Both the position numbers and the translations under genes were made by a program. A DNA stretch of 64,000 nt, taken from NCBI GenBank assembly GCA_004565275.1, contig SDOX01000005.1, forward strand, positions 480,051 to 544,050, read 5' to 3'. How positions within the stretch are numbered: the stretch's first letter is position 1; every line of letters starts with the position of its first letter. This document shows positions 49,239-59,029 of this stretch, one piece after another. The stretch comes from Nannochloropsis salina CCMP1776 (taxonomy: Eukaryota > Sar > Eustigmatophyceae > Eustigmatales > Monodopsidaceae). The notes below the pieces were generated by a model. That model saw nothing but the letters and a program-made list of their open reading frames with translations. It was not told where the DNA came from and searched no databases.

Positions 49239-50804
49239 ATGGTATCACTGTTCGCGACTTCCTCAAAGGTACTTAGAAAAGCAAGCAAAAAGCGGCCCCG
49301 GTCAGAAGTGGAGGCGGAAGCTAATGTTGGCACGGCGCCTGCGGTGGGGGGCTCCCAGCTTAAAGGCGTAGGACGAGAGTCAGTGCAGGAGGAGGGCGTG
49401 GACGCGGGCTCGGACTTATTGTCGTCAAGCTGTTGGACACAACTGGGACTGGCCCCTTGGATCCAAGGAGCATGCAATGCTATGGGCTTTAAACGCCCGA
49501 CACCGGTGCAAGAACAGTGCATTCCTTCCATTTTGCAAGGGAGGGACGTGATGGGATGTGCGGAAACCGGTTCGGGAAAGACGGCAGCCTTTGCCCTCCC
49601 CATGCTGCACCGTTTGTCAGAAGACCCTTACGGGGTGTTTGGGCTGGTCCTGACCCCCACGCGGGAGCTCGCTATTCAGATCGCGGAGCAATTCCAGGCA
49701 TTGGGCGCGCCGCTAGGCCTGCGGCACTGCGTGGTCATAGGCGGGGAGAGCATGGTCCAACAAGCGGTGGAGCTGGCTCGGCGCCCTCATGTAGTCGTGG
49801 CGACACCGGGACGGCTGTGGGATCATCTTCGGGGCGCGGCCCCACCCGATCTTAGCAAAGCCATGTTCCTCGTGCTGGATGAGGCGGACCGCCTGTTCTG
49901 CGACGGCTTCGAGCAGCACTTGGCCGGGATACTGGCGGCCATGCGGCACCCTCGCCGCCAGACGCTCCTCTTCAGCGCGACCATGACCAATGCCTTGAAG
50001 GACTTGAAGCGGCTGACCCGTGTGCAGCCCGTGCTCTTGGACCTGACGCGGGCGCGGGCTTTGCCGGCCTCTCTGCAGGAGGAATACCTCTTCGTCCCCG
50101 CCCAGGTCAAGATGTGCTACCTGATCCGGCTCCTTCAGAAGCTTTTGCTCGGCGTTGGCACAGAGATGGACAGCGTGCGGGGAGGACGGGGTGCGAAGGG
50201 CGCCGGGGAGGAGAGTGGGAGCGCGGGTCCTGTGAAATCTGCCATGGTCTTCGTGGGCACTTGCCAACGCTGTCAGGAGGTCGCCGAGGTACTGCTGGAG
50301 GCAGGGCTCACGGCCGTCTCCCTCCACTCCGTCCTCAGCCAGAAACGGCGTCTGGCGGCCCTGGGCAAGTTCAAGAGCTCCTTGGTGCGTGTGCTGGTGA
50401 GCACGGACGTGGCGAGTCGGGGCCTCGACATCCCCGACGTGGACCTGGTCATTAACTACGACCTCCCGCGGCTCTCGACCGACTACATCCACCGGGTCGG
50501 GCGCACGGCCAGGGCGGGGCGGTACGGGCGGGCGGTGTCCATGGTCACGCAGTACGATGTGGCCTTGTTGCAAGGGGTGGAGGCCGTGACGGGGCGGGAA
50601 ATGCCGGCGTGCGAGGAGGTGACGGAGGAGGAGGTGGTGAGGCTCTTGAACCCCGTGGCCAAGGCAACAAGGGTGGCGCGGATGAGGCTGATGGAGGTGG
50701 GCTTTGACGAGCAGGTCCATGAGCATTTGGAGCGGAAGAAGCGGGGCAAGAAGGACAGGCAACGAAAGAGGAGGAGGGCGGGCAAGGAGGAAGGGGGGGA
50801 TTGA
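49239..50804 (+). CDS. DDX49: DEAD-box RNA helicase DDX49/Dbp8
   Basis: 521 residues from the ATG at 49239 (MVSLFATSSKVLRKASKKRP; start context accATGg). A charged N-terminal tail of about 65 residues precedes the helicase core. It holds the Q motif GFKRPTPVQEQ, motif I CAETGSGKT, Ia LTPTRELA, II VLDEADRL, III FSATM, then LHSVLSQKRR, V VSTDVASRGLDIPDV and VI HRVGRTARAGR. The stretch LSEDPYGVFGLVLTPTRELA is close to human DDX49 LSEDPYGIFCLVLTPTRELA. A C-terminal Lys/Arg-rich tail fits a nucleolar protein. Dbp8/DDX49 functions in 18S rRNA maturation. All motifs are intact. An insert of about 40 residues separates the two RecA lobes. Confidence 0.93.
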   Translation: MVSLFATSSKVLRKASKKRPRSEVEAEANVGTAPAVGGSQLKGVGRESVQEEGVDAGSDLLSSSCWTQLGLAPWIQGACNAMGFKRPTPVQEQCIPSILQGRDVMGCAETGSGKTAAFALPMLHRLSEDPYGVFGLVLTPTRELAIQIAEQFQALGAPLGLRHCVVIGGESMVQQAVELARRPHVVVATPGRLWDHLRGAAPPDLSKAMFLVLDEADRLFCDGFEQHLAGILAAMRHPRRQTLLFSATMTNALKDLKRLTRVQPVLLDLTRARALPASLQEEYLFVPAQVKMCYLIRLLQKLLLGVGTEMDSVRGGRGAKGAGEESGSAGPVKSAMVFVGTCQRCQEVAEVLLEAGLTAVSLHSVLSQKRRLAALGKFKSSLVRVLVSTDVASRGLDIPDVDLVINYDLPRLSTDYIHRVGRTARAGRYGRAVSMVTQYDVALLQGVEAVTGREMPACEEVTEEEVVRLLNPVAKATRVARMRLMEVGFDEQVHEHLERKKRGKKDRQRKRRRAGKEEGGD

Positions 50805-50929
50805 GAACAGCGAGGAGGGGGATAAGAGGAAGATGGGCGGTAAATGGAGGAGAGGCACAATCAAGGCACGGAAAAAGAAGTTTATTGACACGACATGCAC
50901 CTCCGCGGGGTCTAATTGACATCCTTGCT

Positions 50930-52093
50930 TTATACATTTAGCCCGCCCACGCGGCCCCGGGCCAGAAACAACTCGGCCGCCTCCGCCAAGAAACGTTCTC
51001 TCGTCTCCGCATTCCCTCCTCCAGGCAGATGGAATTTGAGCCCCTCCGCGGGAAGTATCCACGCGAAGTCTTCCTTGCCCAGCCCCTTGATACTCGCTGC
51101 TTGTTTCCTCAAGCTTCCGCCAGAAAATTGCGCGAAGCCATCCAAGCGGTTCAAGCGGGCAGACCACCCCAGGGTCCGCCCGCTGAACAGGATGCCATTT
51201 TGCTCTCCACCCTCTCCCGATTTCGAACCCTCCTCTATTCCATTGCTGCTCACTGACGAGGGATAATAAAGGACGCCGATAGAGCCAGGAGAGTAGCCGG
51301 GGAGCGCCACGATCTTCACGTCCTCGTCGATGCGCCAAGGTCCCTTTCCTTGAAGGATAGCCTCCACCTGCCCCCTCATCTCTCGCGTCACGTCCATCCG
51401 GTGCACGACTCGTTCGGACGAGGGGAAGAAGGCGTGCCACAGGTCGTGATGGGGCGCAGAGCCTTCGTGTGTCACTATCATGTATCGGACTCCCCCCAAA
51501 GACTCGATCTGCTGTGCCAGTCGTCCATTGAATCGTGGGGCATCTATCATTATGTTTCCTTCGCCATTGTCCCGCACGATTAAGTACGGCGTCACACCCA
51601 TGCTCTCCCGGTTGTGATATCCCAGAAAATACACTCCGGGAAGCGCTACAGGGTCCAGAGGGGTGGGGAAGTCGTGCATCACCACCTCTTTCACAAGAGG
51701 ATCTGGCTTACGCAACCTGATCGCACCCATAGAACATGTGACCATTGCACGGTACGCAGCCCGAGTCTCGTTTTTATCCAAAGGCTCTCTCTCCACTACC
51801 GATTGCAGCCCCAGGGCACCAAAGACACCAGGACAGATGCTCCGACATGTTCCACAACCCGAGCAACTGCGGTCAACGTACAGATTCGCGTCCACTGCAT
51901 TACCCAGGCTTTCTTCCTTCGCCCGCGCGCGCATGAGCGTGCGGTGGCGCGTTTCCTTCACGGGTCGGTGCATGGATGGGAGCATGGTGTGGAAGGCCGA
52001 GGTGACGGATAGGTTTGCAAGAAAAAGGAGTGAAAAAAAGAAGTGACTGCATTTCCTCCTCTTCCTTCGTGCATGCGATAAGTCCGACGCCAT
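50930..52093 (-). CDS. Plastid-type ferredoxin/metallo-beta-lactamase-like fusion
   Basis: I chose the ATG at 52093 (387 residues): it puts the hydrophobic signal FFFSLLFLANLSVTSAF at residues about 16-32 with a SAF cleavage motif and a basic transit-like part after it. A single-cluster 4Fe-4S ferredoxin domain follows: DRSCSGCGTCRSICP (C-x2-C-x2-C-x3-CP) and later TCSMGAI. The rest reads as a metallo-beta-lactamase-like fold (GVYFLGYHNRESMG, MIDAPRFN, YMIVTHEGSAPHHDLW, RVVHRMD, GYSPGSIGVLY, LFSGRTLGW). The usual THxHxDH metal motif is replaced by THEGSAPHHD. Ferredoxin/MBL fusions occur in plants and cyanobacteria with no settled function that I know. A plastid location is inferred from the presequence. 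Confidence 0.82.
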   Translation of the reverse strand: MASDLSHARRKRRKCSHFFFSLLFLANLSVTSAFHTMLPSMHRPVKETRHRTLMRARAKEESLGNAVDANLYVDRSCSGCGTCRSICPGVFGALGLQSVVEREPLDKNETRAAYRAMVTCSMGAIRLRKPDPLVKEVVMHDFPTPLDPVALPGVYFLGYHNRESMGVTPYLIVRDNGEGNIMIDAPRFNGRLAQQIESLGGVRYMIVTHEGSAPHHDLWHAFFPSSERVVHRMDVTREMRGQVEAILQGKGPWRIDEDVKIVALPGYSPGSIGVLYYPSSVSSNGIEEGSKSGEGGEQNGILFSGRTLGWSARLNRLDGFAQFSGGSLRKQAASIKGLGKEDFAWILPAEGLKFHLPGGGNAETRERFLAEAAELFLARGRVGGLNV

Positions 52094-52507
52094 AACTCCT
52101 GAGACATATGTAGTGGACGTGGAATGTGGGGGGTAAGTTGTCTGAAGTTGAAGATGACTGTTCCTCATGCCGTGAGGTCCAGGCGAGAGGAGGGGCTCAG
52201 GGTTGGAAGGAGGGCCCGAGGAATGGATAGCTCCGGTCACATAGTTTGTCACGGGGCCATGTCCAGCCTGTCCCATCTTTTTCAATCCGCTACAGCGCGC
52301 TTCTCGGTTCTTGTGGGTGTGGTCTTTGCTTTGCAGGCACGCGCCTGCGGTCAGTGGGGTTGTGTGGTTCTCTCAGACGGGCGGGGGCAGTAGCTTTTGC
52401 ACGCAACCAAGGAGGCATCTACGAGAACCTATTTTTCCCTATTTAATCTTAGTTAAACTCTCTTGTGCACATGACAGGCTTACCAGCGCAACATTCAAAT
52501 CTGCATT
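52094..52507. other. Divergent promoter region
   Basis: 5' sides of the ferredoxin/MBL gene and PABPN1. No other feature supported. Confidence 0.45.
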
Positions 52508-53473
52508 ATGAGCGCCGAGGCACAGTTGGCCGCTGGGGTCGAGGAACAAGGCGGAGGGGAGGAGGAAGAAGAATACTACGAGGAGGAGGAGGACCCCGGG
52601 ATGGACGGTGCAGTCCCCGGTGAAGACGAGCAGAGAGAAGGCGACAATGAGGGTCAAGACGACGGTACAGGCGCAGCCACGCACGATGATCCAGAGCATT
52701 TGGCAGCGGAGCTTCAGCGGCAGCAAGAGAAGATCCGTCAGGAAGAGGAGAAGCTGAAGGAAATGATGAAGGATGTCGAGGCCTCCTCCGCGGGCGCGGT
52801 AGGAGGAGCTGCTGGCGGGGAAGAAGGTGCAAACGGCGAAGCAAATGCAGCGGGACAGGCAGCCATTGATGAGAATTCGATGTGAGTATGACGGCATGGC
52901 TCACAAGTGGTGATCGGTAGTTCGTGGGAGACGCGTTGATATCCGGTCGCTTTCATACGCGCGGACGGAGTGCCAATTACCGATGAGTAGAGCTCACCAA
53001 TTGTAGTCAGTGCTTGCTTTTTGATTTCTCATAATGTTTGAAGTAACTGAAATACGTAAGTCCCCTCTGTATCCTTGCACGGGTCACCGCTCCTTTCCTC
53101 CAGCTACGTCGGTCAGGTCGACTACGAAGTCACGCCCGAGGAATTACAGGCTCACTTCCAAGACTGCGGGACAATCAACCGGGTCACGATTCTCTGCGAC
53201 AAGCACACAGGGCGACCGAAAGGTTTCGCGTACGTGGAGTTTCTGGAGAAGGCCTCGGTGGACGGGGCCTTGAAACTGGACAACTCGCTCTTGAAGGGGC
53301 GTCCGATCAAGGTGACGCACAAACGGCACAACGTGCACGGGTTTTTCCGAGGAAGGGGAGGAGGGAGGGGCCGGGGTCGGGGGGGGTTCCGCGGCGGGTA
53401 TGGAGGGGGCTATGGGTATCATCGGCCACGGGGCAGGGGGAGGGGGAGGGGAAGATATCACCCATATTACTAG
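52508..53473 (+). CDS. PABPN1: Nuclear poly(A)-binding protein PABPN1/PABP2
   Basis: Two exons (52508-52881 and 53104-53473) join at ENS-IYVGQVDY to 247 residues. The N-terminal third is acidic, followed by a short coiled coil ([19 protein letters not shown]) and an Ala/Gly-rich linker. The single RRM has RNP2 IYVGQV and RNP1 KGFAYVEF, with [19 protein letters not shown], which is nearly the human PABPN1 wording ([16 protein letters not shown]). The tail is a Gly-Arg-rich RGG region ending YHPYY. The protein binds growing poly(A) tails in the nucleus and stimulates poly(A) polymerase. The intron is 222 nt with donor GTGAGT, splitting the RRM from the coiled coil. Confidence 0.95.
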
Positions 53474-53740
53474 GGCGGTGTGTGCGGGATAGTGACAGAA
53501 TTGAAGAGGGAGGACTGCGGGAGCATTTTTGGTGGAGCGCCTTGTGCTCTGACAAGGACGGGACCGGTAAAAGCTAGGAGTAACGTACCTGAGCCGATGG
53601 AGGAAAGGAGCGATAAATCCTAAATGAAACCTTCCAGATGATTGTTTCTTTTTCATTTTCTTTGCGTTTACGGTTATTCAACATGCCAGCTACTAACACA
53701 CCTTTCCTTTACACACGCCCTTTCTCATCGTCCCGCTCGG

Positions 53741-56700
53741 TCAGGCGAGTAGTCGCATCTCGCAACGCTTTCCCCCGTTTCCTCCGTGCTCCTCCATTCC
53801 TGCGTCCACGCCCCAATGACTGTTCAGCCTCAGAGACCGGACTACCTCAAAGAAGCGCGTCGCGGCCTCCTCCCGCTCGTACTTGTGGCCACATCTCTCA
53901 TTCTCTGTCTCTTTACCCCGTTCCCCCGTCTCCCTCGCTTCGTCCCCGGGCAGGCATTGAGAAAGAGCGTCATGCAGCCGCGCTTGAAGATAGTAGACCT
54001 CTTGCAGACTCCGAAGGCCCTGGCTTCGCTCAAAGGCGCTCGCTGCTCGTTCCAAGATATCGAGCAGGTCCAAATACGCCCCACGTAGGCCGCCAGGGCC
54101 CTTGACCGTGTCCTTCGGGGTGTGTAGGCTGGTAGCAGACGGGCTCGTCATCGCCTCAAACGGCGGAAGCTCTTGCAGACCGCAATGCGCGAGTGTTATC
54201 CATGCCTCCCCTTGCTCCTGCACAGGTGAGTGTTCCAAGAGTACGGGCAGTGCTGCCCGTAGAAGGGCACGTGCTTTGATAGGAAACCCGAGTCGAAGGT
54301 GAATTTGGGCGAGCAGGAGGGTCGCGGAGGCATGCAATGGGTCGACATCGAGCCTCTCGGAGAGTGTGAGCGACCGCAAGACGGAGGGAAGGGCAGAAGA
54401 TGGGTCCACCGGGCAGCCTCCAAGGTGTGCGCGCCCAAGCTGAATCAGGCAGCGAATGTGGTGCAGAGGGAGCGACAGCTGTCCGCACAGGTCGGCCAGA
54501 TGCTGGGATGCTTCCACGCAGGCGCTGGCCCGCCCGGACTCCAGCAAGGCGAACGTCCACTGAAGCTGCCCCTCCACAAAAGCCTCCTTGCCCTGCACAC
54601 CTGCGGCCGGGCCATTTGGGAGAGCGCACAGACTTCGCAGCCGAAGGCCTGCTTCGTAGGCGCGGCGCCATTTTCCGGACTGGACTGCGGCTTCGTGCTC
54701 CAAGAGGGTCATGGCGATGGGCAGCATGGCGCCGCTTGACCCGGCGAACTCGTCTTGCGCGCGGGCCAGCTGTGTCAAGGCGATCTCGTACAAGGAGAGC
54801 TGGCGCTCTCCGCGCCTTTTATGCGCGCAAATATTGCCACCAGGACGTGTGCCTCGCCGTCCTGGATGCGCGAAAGCCATTTGCGTGAGAGGTCTTGGTC
54901 GCAACCCACCCCTCCCCTCGGACTTCGCCGCTCCCTGGCCGAGCGAGGAGGCGGGCTCCCGCGCCCCTCTTGGACCAAGTCCAGCTCCCTTCACCTCTTC
55001 CTCGCTTCCAAAGTCTCCCTCGACCGATCCTCCTTCAGCCGCCTTCAGTCCGTCCCCGCCTCTGCCTCTCAAGGCACCTAACGCGAGCTTGACTCTCGCC
55101 AGACACACTTCCTGCTTACTCCCCGTACCGCCTCCCAAACCACCCTCGGCCAACCCTGCATCTGCACTGTGGCCGTTCGAAGCGCAATACAGAAGCTTTC
55201 TAGCCTGCAGTAAAGTCATTTCTCGGTGCCCCAACTGCTCCCACGCCGCCGCCGTCACAGCGCATCGACGGTTCGCAAGCTGTAGCCCGTCCTCCAATGT
55301 GAGGGGAAAGGCATCCCGCGAGGCCAGGGCGCTGGTCAAAGACGCCGCGAGAGTCGCAATGACGGGCTGGGGAGGCCCCGAGGTCTGTGGTGGCGCCGCA
55401 ATACCCAGAGGAGGAGCCAGGCCAGCGGTCTCGGCGACCACAGAGCGACGGAGCAGGCTCCAGACTGCCCGAGGCCGACTGCCTTCGAGCCCGACGGCAA
55501 GCCGCCCGCCCCCCCAGGCCCCGGTCGTGGTGCCCCCCGACGGCCCCGTCCGCCGGTAAGCAGACTCGACACAGGTAGCGAACGACACGGGGCGGGGCGG
55601 GGGACTGAGGCCGGCCAGGGGCTCTCCTGCATGGAGGCGGCTCCCGCCCCGGGCCTCGGCGGCAGCCAAAGACAAGGCTGTTGAGCTTTCCAAGTACCGT
55701 ATTTTTTGGTCCGCCGCCCGAGTTAGACAACGGAAGAGAATTTCTTCTGCCTGCGGGTCGCCCGTGAGGGTCAGAAGCTGGCTGAGCCAGCCCAAGGCGA
55801 AGGCCATGCACGCGTGGTCCGAGTTCTGTTGTGCGGCCCGTACGGTCTCTCCGATGGCTGCAAACGCCAGGTCAGTGTGTCCCAGCCTGAAATGAAGTGC
55901 GGCCAGGTTCAAGGCTGCATACTGGACGATGTTACGGCTGCTGGATGTCTTGCCTGTGGCGTTGGGCCCGCCCCGGCGGATCGCATAGTCAAAATATCGA
56001 TGGAGCGCGTCCAAGGCACCCGCTACCTCGCTGTGGCGGCTCGAGTTCAGGTAACGCAGGAATTGGCCTCGTGGAAGTTCTGGATGCTGCTGCAAGAGCA
56101 CTTCTATCTCTTCTTCCACGTCTTCATAACTGTCTCGTCCGCCCTCCTGCTCCAGGTCTAAAATGCGCCGTTGCAGGTACTTTTGCGCTTGTTGGGAGGT
56201 GCTTGAGAGCACGGGTATTTGCGTGGGCGGGCAAGATGAAGATCTTTCCGGTGATTGCGATGACTGAGGATAGGTCGCCCACATTTCAGCTTTTATGTCG
56301 TCCAACAAAAACGCCAAACCCTCAAAGTCAAGCCCATTACAGTCAAGTAGCAACTGTCGCAAAAACACACCAAATACGCTGTCTGGCTCTATGTGCGTTG
56401 GCCTGAGAAATCTTCCGTCTACAGTCGGACATGCAGATGGCGTTAGCATGTCTTGGATAAGCGTAAGCAGGGTAATGAGATCATCGGGAGATTCCAATGC
56501 TCTCATAACAGCTTCGAGGCAGTCGCGGAGAGACTGGCCGCACGCTTCGTGCACCTTGCGCAGAAGTACGGCAATTGGCTTTTCATGCCTAATGTAGCCC
56601 ACGGCCTCTATTTCATTCAGCAGTAATAATTGAAGGGCTGGAAAATTAGATGAGGTCATTGTGGAGATGACCTGAAAGCAGTGGTCTAGCACGTCTGCAA

Positions 56701-56800
56701 CCTCGCCTGATCGGGTTGCATCCTCCTGCGGGGTCTGAGCGCCTAAATACAGCTTTAGCAAGACCGCCGCGGCCAGCCTATTTGACGAGGGAAGACCCAT
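53741..56800 (-). CDS. ANAPC5: Anaphase-promoting complex subunit APC5
   Basis: Intronless, 1019 residues. The N-terminal half is helical (LIQDMLTPS, VFGVFLRQLLLDCNGLDFEGLAFLLDD). The APC5 signature lies near residues 255-340: ALDALHRYFDYA, then YAALNLAALHFRLGHTDLAFAAIGETVRAAQQNSDHACMAFALGWL. This is the conserved LHRYFDY plus TPR-like block that defines the family. TPR-like helices continue to the end (SLSERLDVDPLHASATLLLAQIHLRLGFPIKARALL, AYLDLLDILERAASAFERSQ). APC5 is a platform subunit of the APC/C ubiquitin ligase. Two low-complexity stretches rich in Gly, Arg and Pro (about 400-450 and 570-640) make it longer than the human protein (755). Confidence 0.9.
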   Translation of the reverse strand: MGLPSSNRLAAAVLLKLYLGAQTPQEDATRSGEVADVLDHCFQVISTMTSSNFPALQLLLLNEIEAVGYIRHEKPIAVLLRKVHEACGQSLRDCLEAVMRALESPDDLITLLTLIQDMLTPSACPTVDGRFLRPTHIEPDSVFGVFLRQLLLDCNGLDFEGLAFLLDDIKAEMWATYPQSSQSPERSSSCPPTQIPVLSSTSQQAQKYLQRRILDLEQEGGRDSYEDVEEEIEVLLQQHPELPRGQFLRYLNSSRHSEVAGALDALHRYFDYAIRRGGPNATGKTSSSRNIVQYAALNLAALHFRLGHTDLAFAAIGETVRAAQQNSDHACMAFALGWLSQLLTLTGDPQAEEILFRCLTRAADQKIRYLESSTALSLAAAEARGGSRLHAGEPLAGLSPPPRPVSFATCVESAYRRTGPSGGTTTGAWGGGRLAVGLEGSRPRAVWSLLRRSVVAETAGLAPPLGIAAPPQTSGPPQPVIATLAASLTSALASRDAFPLTLEDGLQLANRRCAVTAAAWEQLGHREMTLLQARKLLYCASNGHSADAGLAEGGLGGGTGSKQEVCLARVKLALGALRGRGGDGLKAAEGGSVEGDFGSEEEVKGAGLGPRGAREPASSLGQGAAKSEGRGGLRPRPLTQMAFAHPGRRGTRPGGNICAHKRRGERQLSLYEIALTQLARAQDEFAGSSGAMLPIAMTLLEHEAAVQSGKWRRAYEAGLRLRSLCALPNGPAAGVQGKEAFVEGQLQWTFALLESGRASACVEASQHLADLCGQLSLPLHHIRCLIQLGRAHLGGCPVDPSSALPSVLRSLTLSERLDVDPLHASATLLLAQIHLRLGFPIKARALLRAALPVLLEHSPVQEQGEAWITLAHCGLQELPPFEAMTSPSATSLHTPKDTVKGPGGLRGAYLDLLDILERAASAFERSQGLRSLQEVYYLQARLHDALSQCLPGDEARETGERGKETENERCGHKYEREEAATRFFEVVRSLRLNSHWGVDAGMEEHGGNGGKRCEMRLLA

Positions 56801-56991
56801 CCTCCTGCCTTTTCACGCACCCCTGTAAGATCATTGAAAAAATTATGTAAGCGGTCGAGTGTGTTTGAAGTATAATTATAGAATTATCGCTCGATGTTGC
56901 TTTGAGCGACTGCCTTGATGGGGCTTCGCATGCGGTCAAGAGGGGGGAGGTTTGTACGAATAAGTTTAATTACTGTTTAAATCAGTCACTG
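56801..56991. other. APC5 promoter side
   Basis: Short AT-rich stretch upstream of the APC5 start codon. Nothing else is seen. Confidence 0.4.
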
Positions 56992-57249
56992 ATGAAAGTC
57001 ACTAATGAAGCATGCATGGACACTGATTTGGAGTCGAATATCGGCCCCGGAACTGATCTTGAATCGAATATCGGGCCCGCGATTGCCAAATTGGCATGGA
57101 ATGTACATTTGATCGACGCACCAAGTAATGGATGGATAGAATTTATCATGACGTTCGTGGCTGAAAAATACCAATTTCTTCTGGCCTATATTTGCGGTTT
57201 GGTCCCCGCAACGATCCTCTTCTTCTTTCGTACATCGCATCCTGCTTGA
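56992..57249 (+). CDS. Candidate small membrane protein with a duplicated 10-residue unit
   Basis: An 85-residue frame from ATG 56992; the frame is open further 5' without ATG, and a TTTAAATCAG just upstream could be an acceptor. It contains two adjacent copies of TDLESNIGP (57022-57081). The copies differ in DNA mainly at synonymous positions, which supports translation. A hydrophobic C-terminal helix (FLLAYICGLVPATILFFF, about 60-77) suggests a tail-anchored or single-pass protein. No family recognised. It lies in the APC5 upstream region on the opposite strand. Confidence 0.38.
   Translation: MKVTNEACMDTDLESNIGPGTDLESNIGPAIAKLAWNVHLIDAPSNGWIEFIMTFVAEKYQFLLAYICGLVPATILFFFRTSHPA
57022..57081. 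repeat. 30-bp tandem duplication, two diverged copies
   Basis: Copy 1 is 57022-57051 and copy 2 is 57052-57081, each starting actgat and sharing tcgaatatcgg. They differ at about six of 30 bases. Confidence 0.8.
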
Positions 57250-57750
57250 TTTAATTGCCACAAGTTTCAATTTACCCAAAAAAAGTACAAGATGAGCTTC
57301 ATGCCCGCCAGCTCACTTTCGCTTTCGGGACGAGCGTATCAAAGTACAATACAACTTCAACACGTTTCGACCTGAAGTTTTCACCCAAAACCCGCCATCT
57401 GCATGCCCGTAGCTTGGTCTGCAGAAGCCAAGAAACTGAAATTTTACAGACACCTTTCGCATGGCCTGATTATTCACAGGTTTCGATCTCACTGTCGGGT
57501 CAAACACCATCAAGGGCGACATGATCGTCGTGCCTCTCTTCCATTAATCTATTGCCAACTCCTACATCTAGAGTGCACTTCCCATGTATTTATACTTCCT
57601 CTCCTAGCTATTCACTGCCCACCTGTCCTGCCTCGCAACTTCTACCTCCAAAGCTTTCTACAATTTACAATTTCTACATCTCAAAGCTTCCTTGCCATGG
57701 AAAAAAAAGCTCCTCCGTGCTCTCGTGTCGCTTCCCATCCCCTTTCCTGT
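57250..57750. other. 3' interval before the ChaN-like gene
   Basis: Pyrimidine-rich near 57520-57760. No supported gene. Confidence 0.4.
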
Positions 57751-59029
57751 TCAGGCTTTCTCAATGAAATACACCCAGTCCCCCAGTCGAGTATCGTAGC
57801 TCTCCCCGTCGCCTATCATCGGCAAGGATGTCACAGCGTCGAACTTGACGGAAACGGGCAGAATCGTAAAGACAGGTTGGCCCCCTAGGCGCCGCATGAT
57901 GCGATCGGGCACACCGTACCTGTTTTGTATGTGGTTGGTTCCCGCCAAGACGATCATCCGACTCCGCGGGTCAGCCTCCAGGAGGCGCGCCGCGCTCTCC
58001 GCCATGTATTCGTCCCACAACGTCTGTGCCTCGTACAGTCGTTCAAGAGCCTCTTCCGGTATGCCTCCCCCCTTGGCCCCCCCGTGGAAACTGGCAAAGT
58101 AGCGCATAGTGGCCAGGAAGTCGTCTCGGTGGGCGGTATTGCTGCGACGTCAGAACAGGGGAAGACAGAGACAGTCAAACGTTAGCAAGCTCTTTCTACA
58201 AACATGGTGCGCGAGAAGAGAGCACGGCAAACAGCAATCACGCGAAGCGGTCTTACCTGAGATCGACCACCGCGGGCAGGCGCCGGCGCAGCTCCTCCGG
58301 AATGTGTTCGAGACCCATTTGCCGCACCACTTGGACAACTGGCTGGGGGACATTGAGGCCGCAAAGACGGATGCCGTGGGCTTTGGCGTACTGGAAGATC
58401 TTCGCGTATGAAGCCATCTTGTGGCCCCAGGTCTTGTCCCACTTGGTATCCTCCTTGAGCGAGGCCAGCGTGCCCTTCCCAAACACGTAGTCGTCCAAAA
58501 TGGCTTGGTGCTGTCGGTAAAACATCTCCAGGCCCACATTTAGGCCCGTGGCCCCTCGCCTCTTGTGCACGGCTTGCAGGATTGAGTACTCCGCGTAGTG
58601 CTGGGCGTCATCGTTGTGGACTTCACCGATGCACACGACGCGCTGGTCGAGCGCCTTGTTATGCATCAAACGGTTTACCTCGGCGGGCAGATAAGACCGC
58701 CTTCTGGTGTCGAAGATGCGTTCGGATAGAAAAGGGCGGCGCACAATCACGTTTGCCTCTGCCTGTGCTGCCTTAACGGCCCCGATGCCGCTGACACCTG
58801 CAACTCCAAGGCCAGCTATGCCCATTCCCTTAAGCAGATCAACGCGCGGAATGGAGAGAGGTGAGGAATCAGGTTGGAGTGACATAGAGGGAGCTTTCGA
58901 AGAGGGTGCGCGGCAAAACGCGGCCGCGGGCCCGGGAAGAAGTAGAAAAAACGTGAGGAGAAGCAATGTTCCAGACGAGAACGAATTGCATTCGCGGGGG
59001 CGGTGGTGTGAAAATTGCGGCCGTCTCAT
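57751..59029 (-). CDS. ChaN-like (DUF399) haem-binding-type protein, plastid presequence
   Basis: Two exons (59029-58257 and 58141-57751) join at DLS-NTAHRDD to 387 residues. I chose MRRPQFSHH at 59029 because it precedes the signal FSSGTLLLLTFFLLLPGPAAAF. The AAAF ending fits complex-plastid import. A second hydrophobic stretch (LLKGMGIAGLGVAGVSGIGAV, about 64-84) ending AAQAEA could send the protein on to the thylakoid lumen. The ChaN domain follows: RVVCIGEVHNDDAQHY, LNVGLEMFYRQHQAILDDY, TKWDKTWGH, YAKAHGIRLCGLNVP, and in exon 2 MIVLAGTNHIQNRYGVPDR. This is the EHxD/E..H fold of the ChaN-TIKI superfamily, some of which bind haem. Function in algae unknown. Confidence 0.85.

Noticed and set aside
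49713-51440. 575-codon open frame on the minus strand, antisense to DDX49
   Set aside because: It overlaps the intact helicase gene, has proline/histidine/arginine-rich composition typical of antisense reading of GC-rich coding DNA, and shows no domain.
55200-55811. 203-codon minus-strand frame within APC5
   Set aside because: Arg/Pro/Gly-rich alternate frame on the same strand as APC5, in its low-complexity region; no domain.
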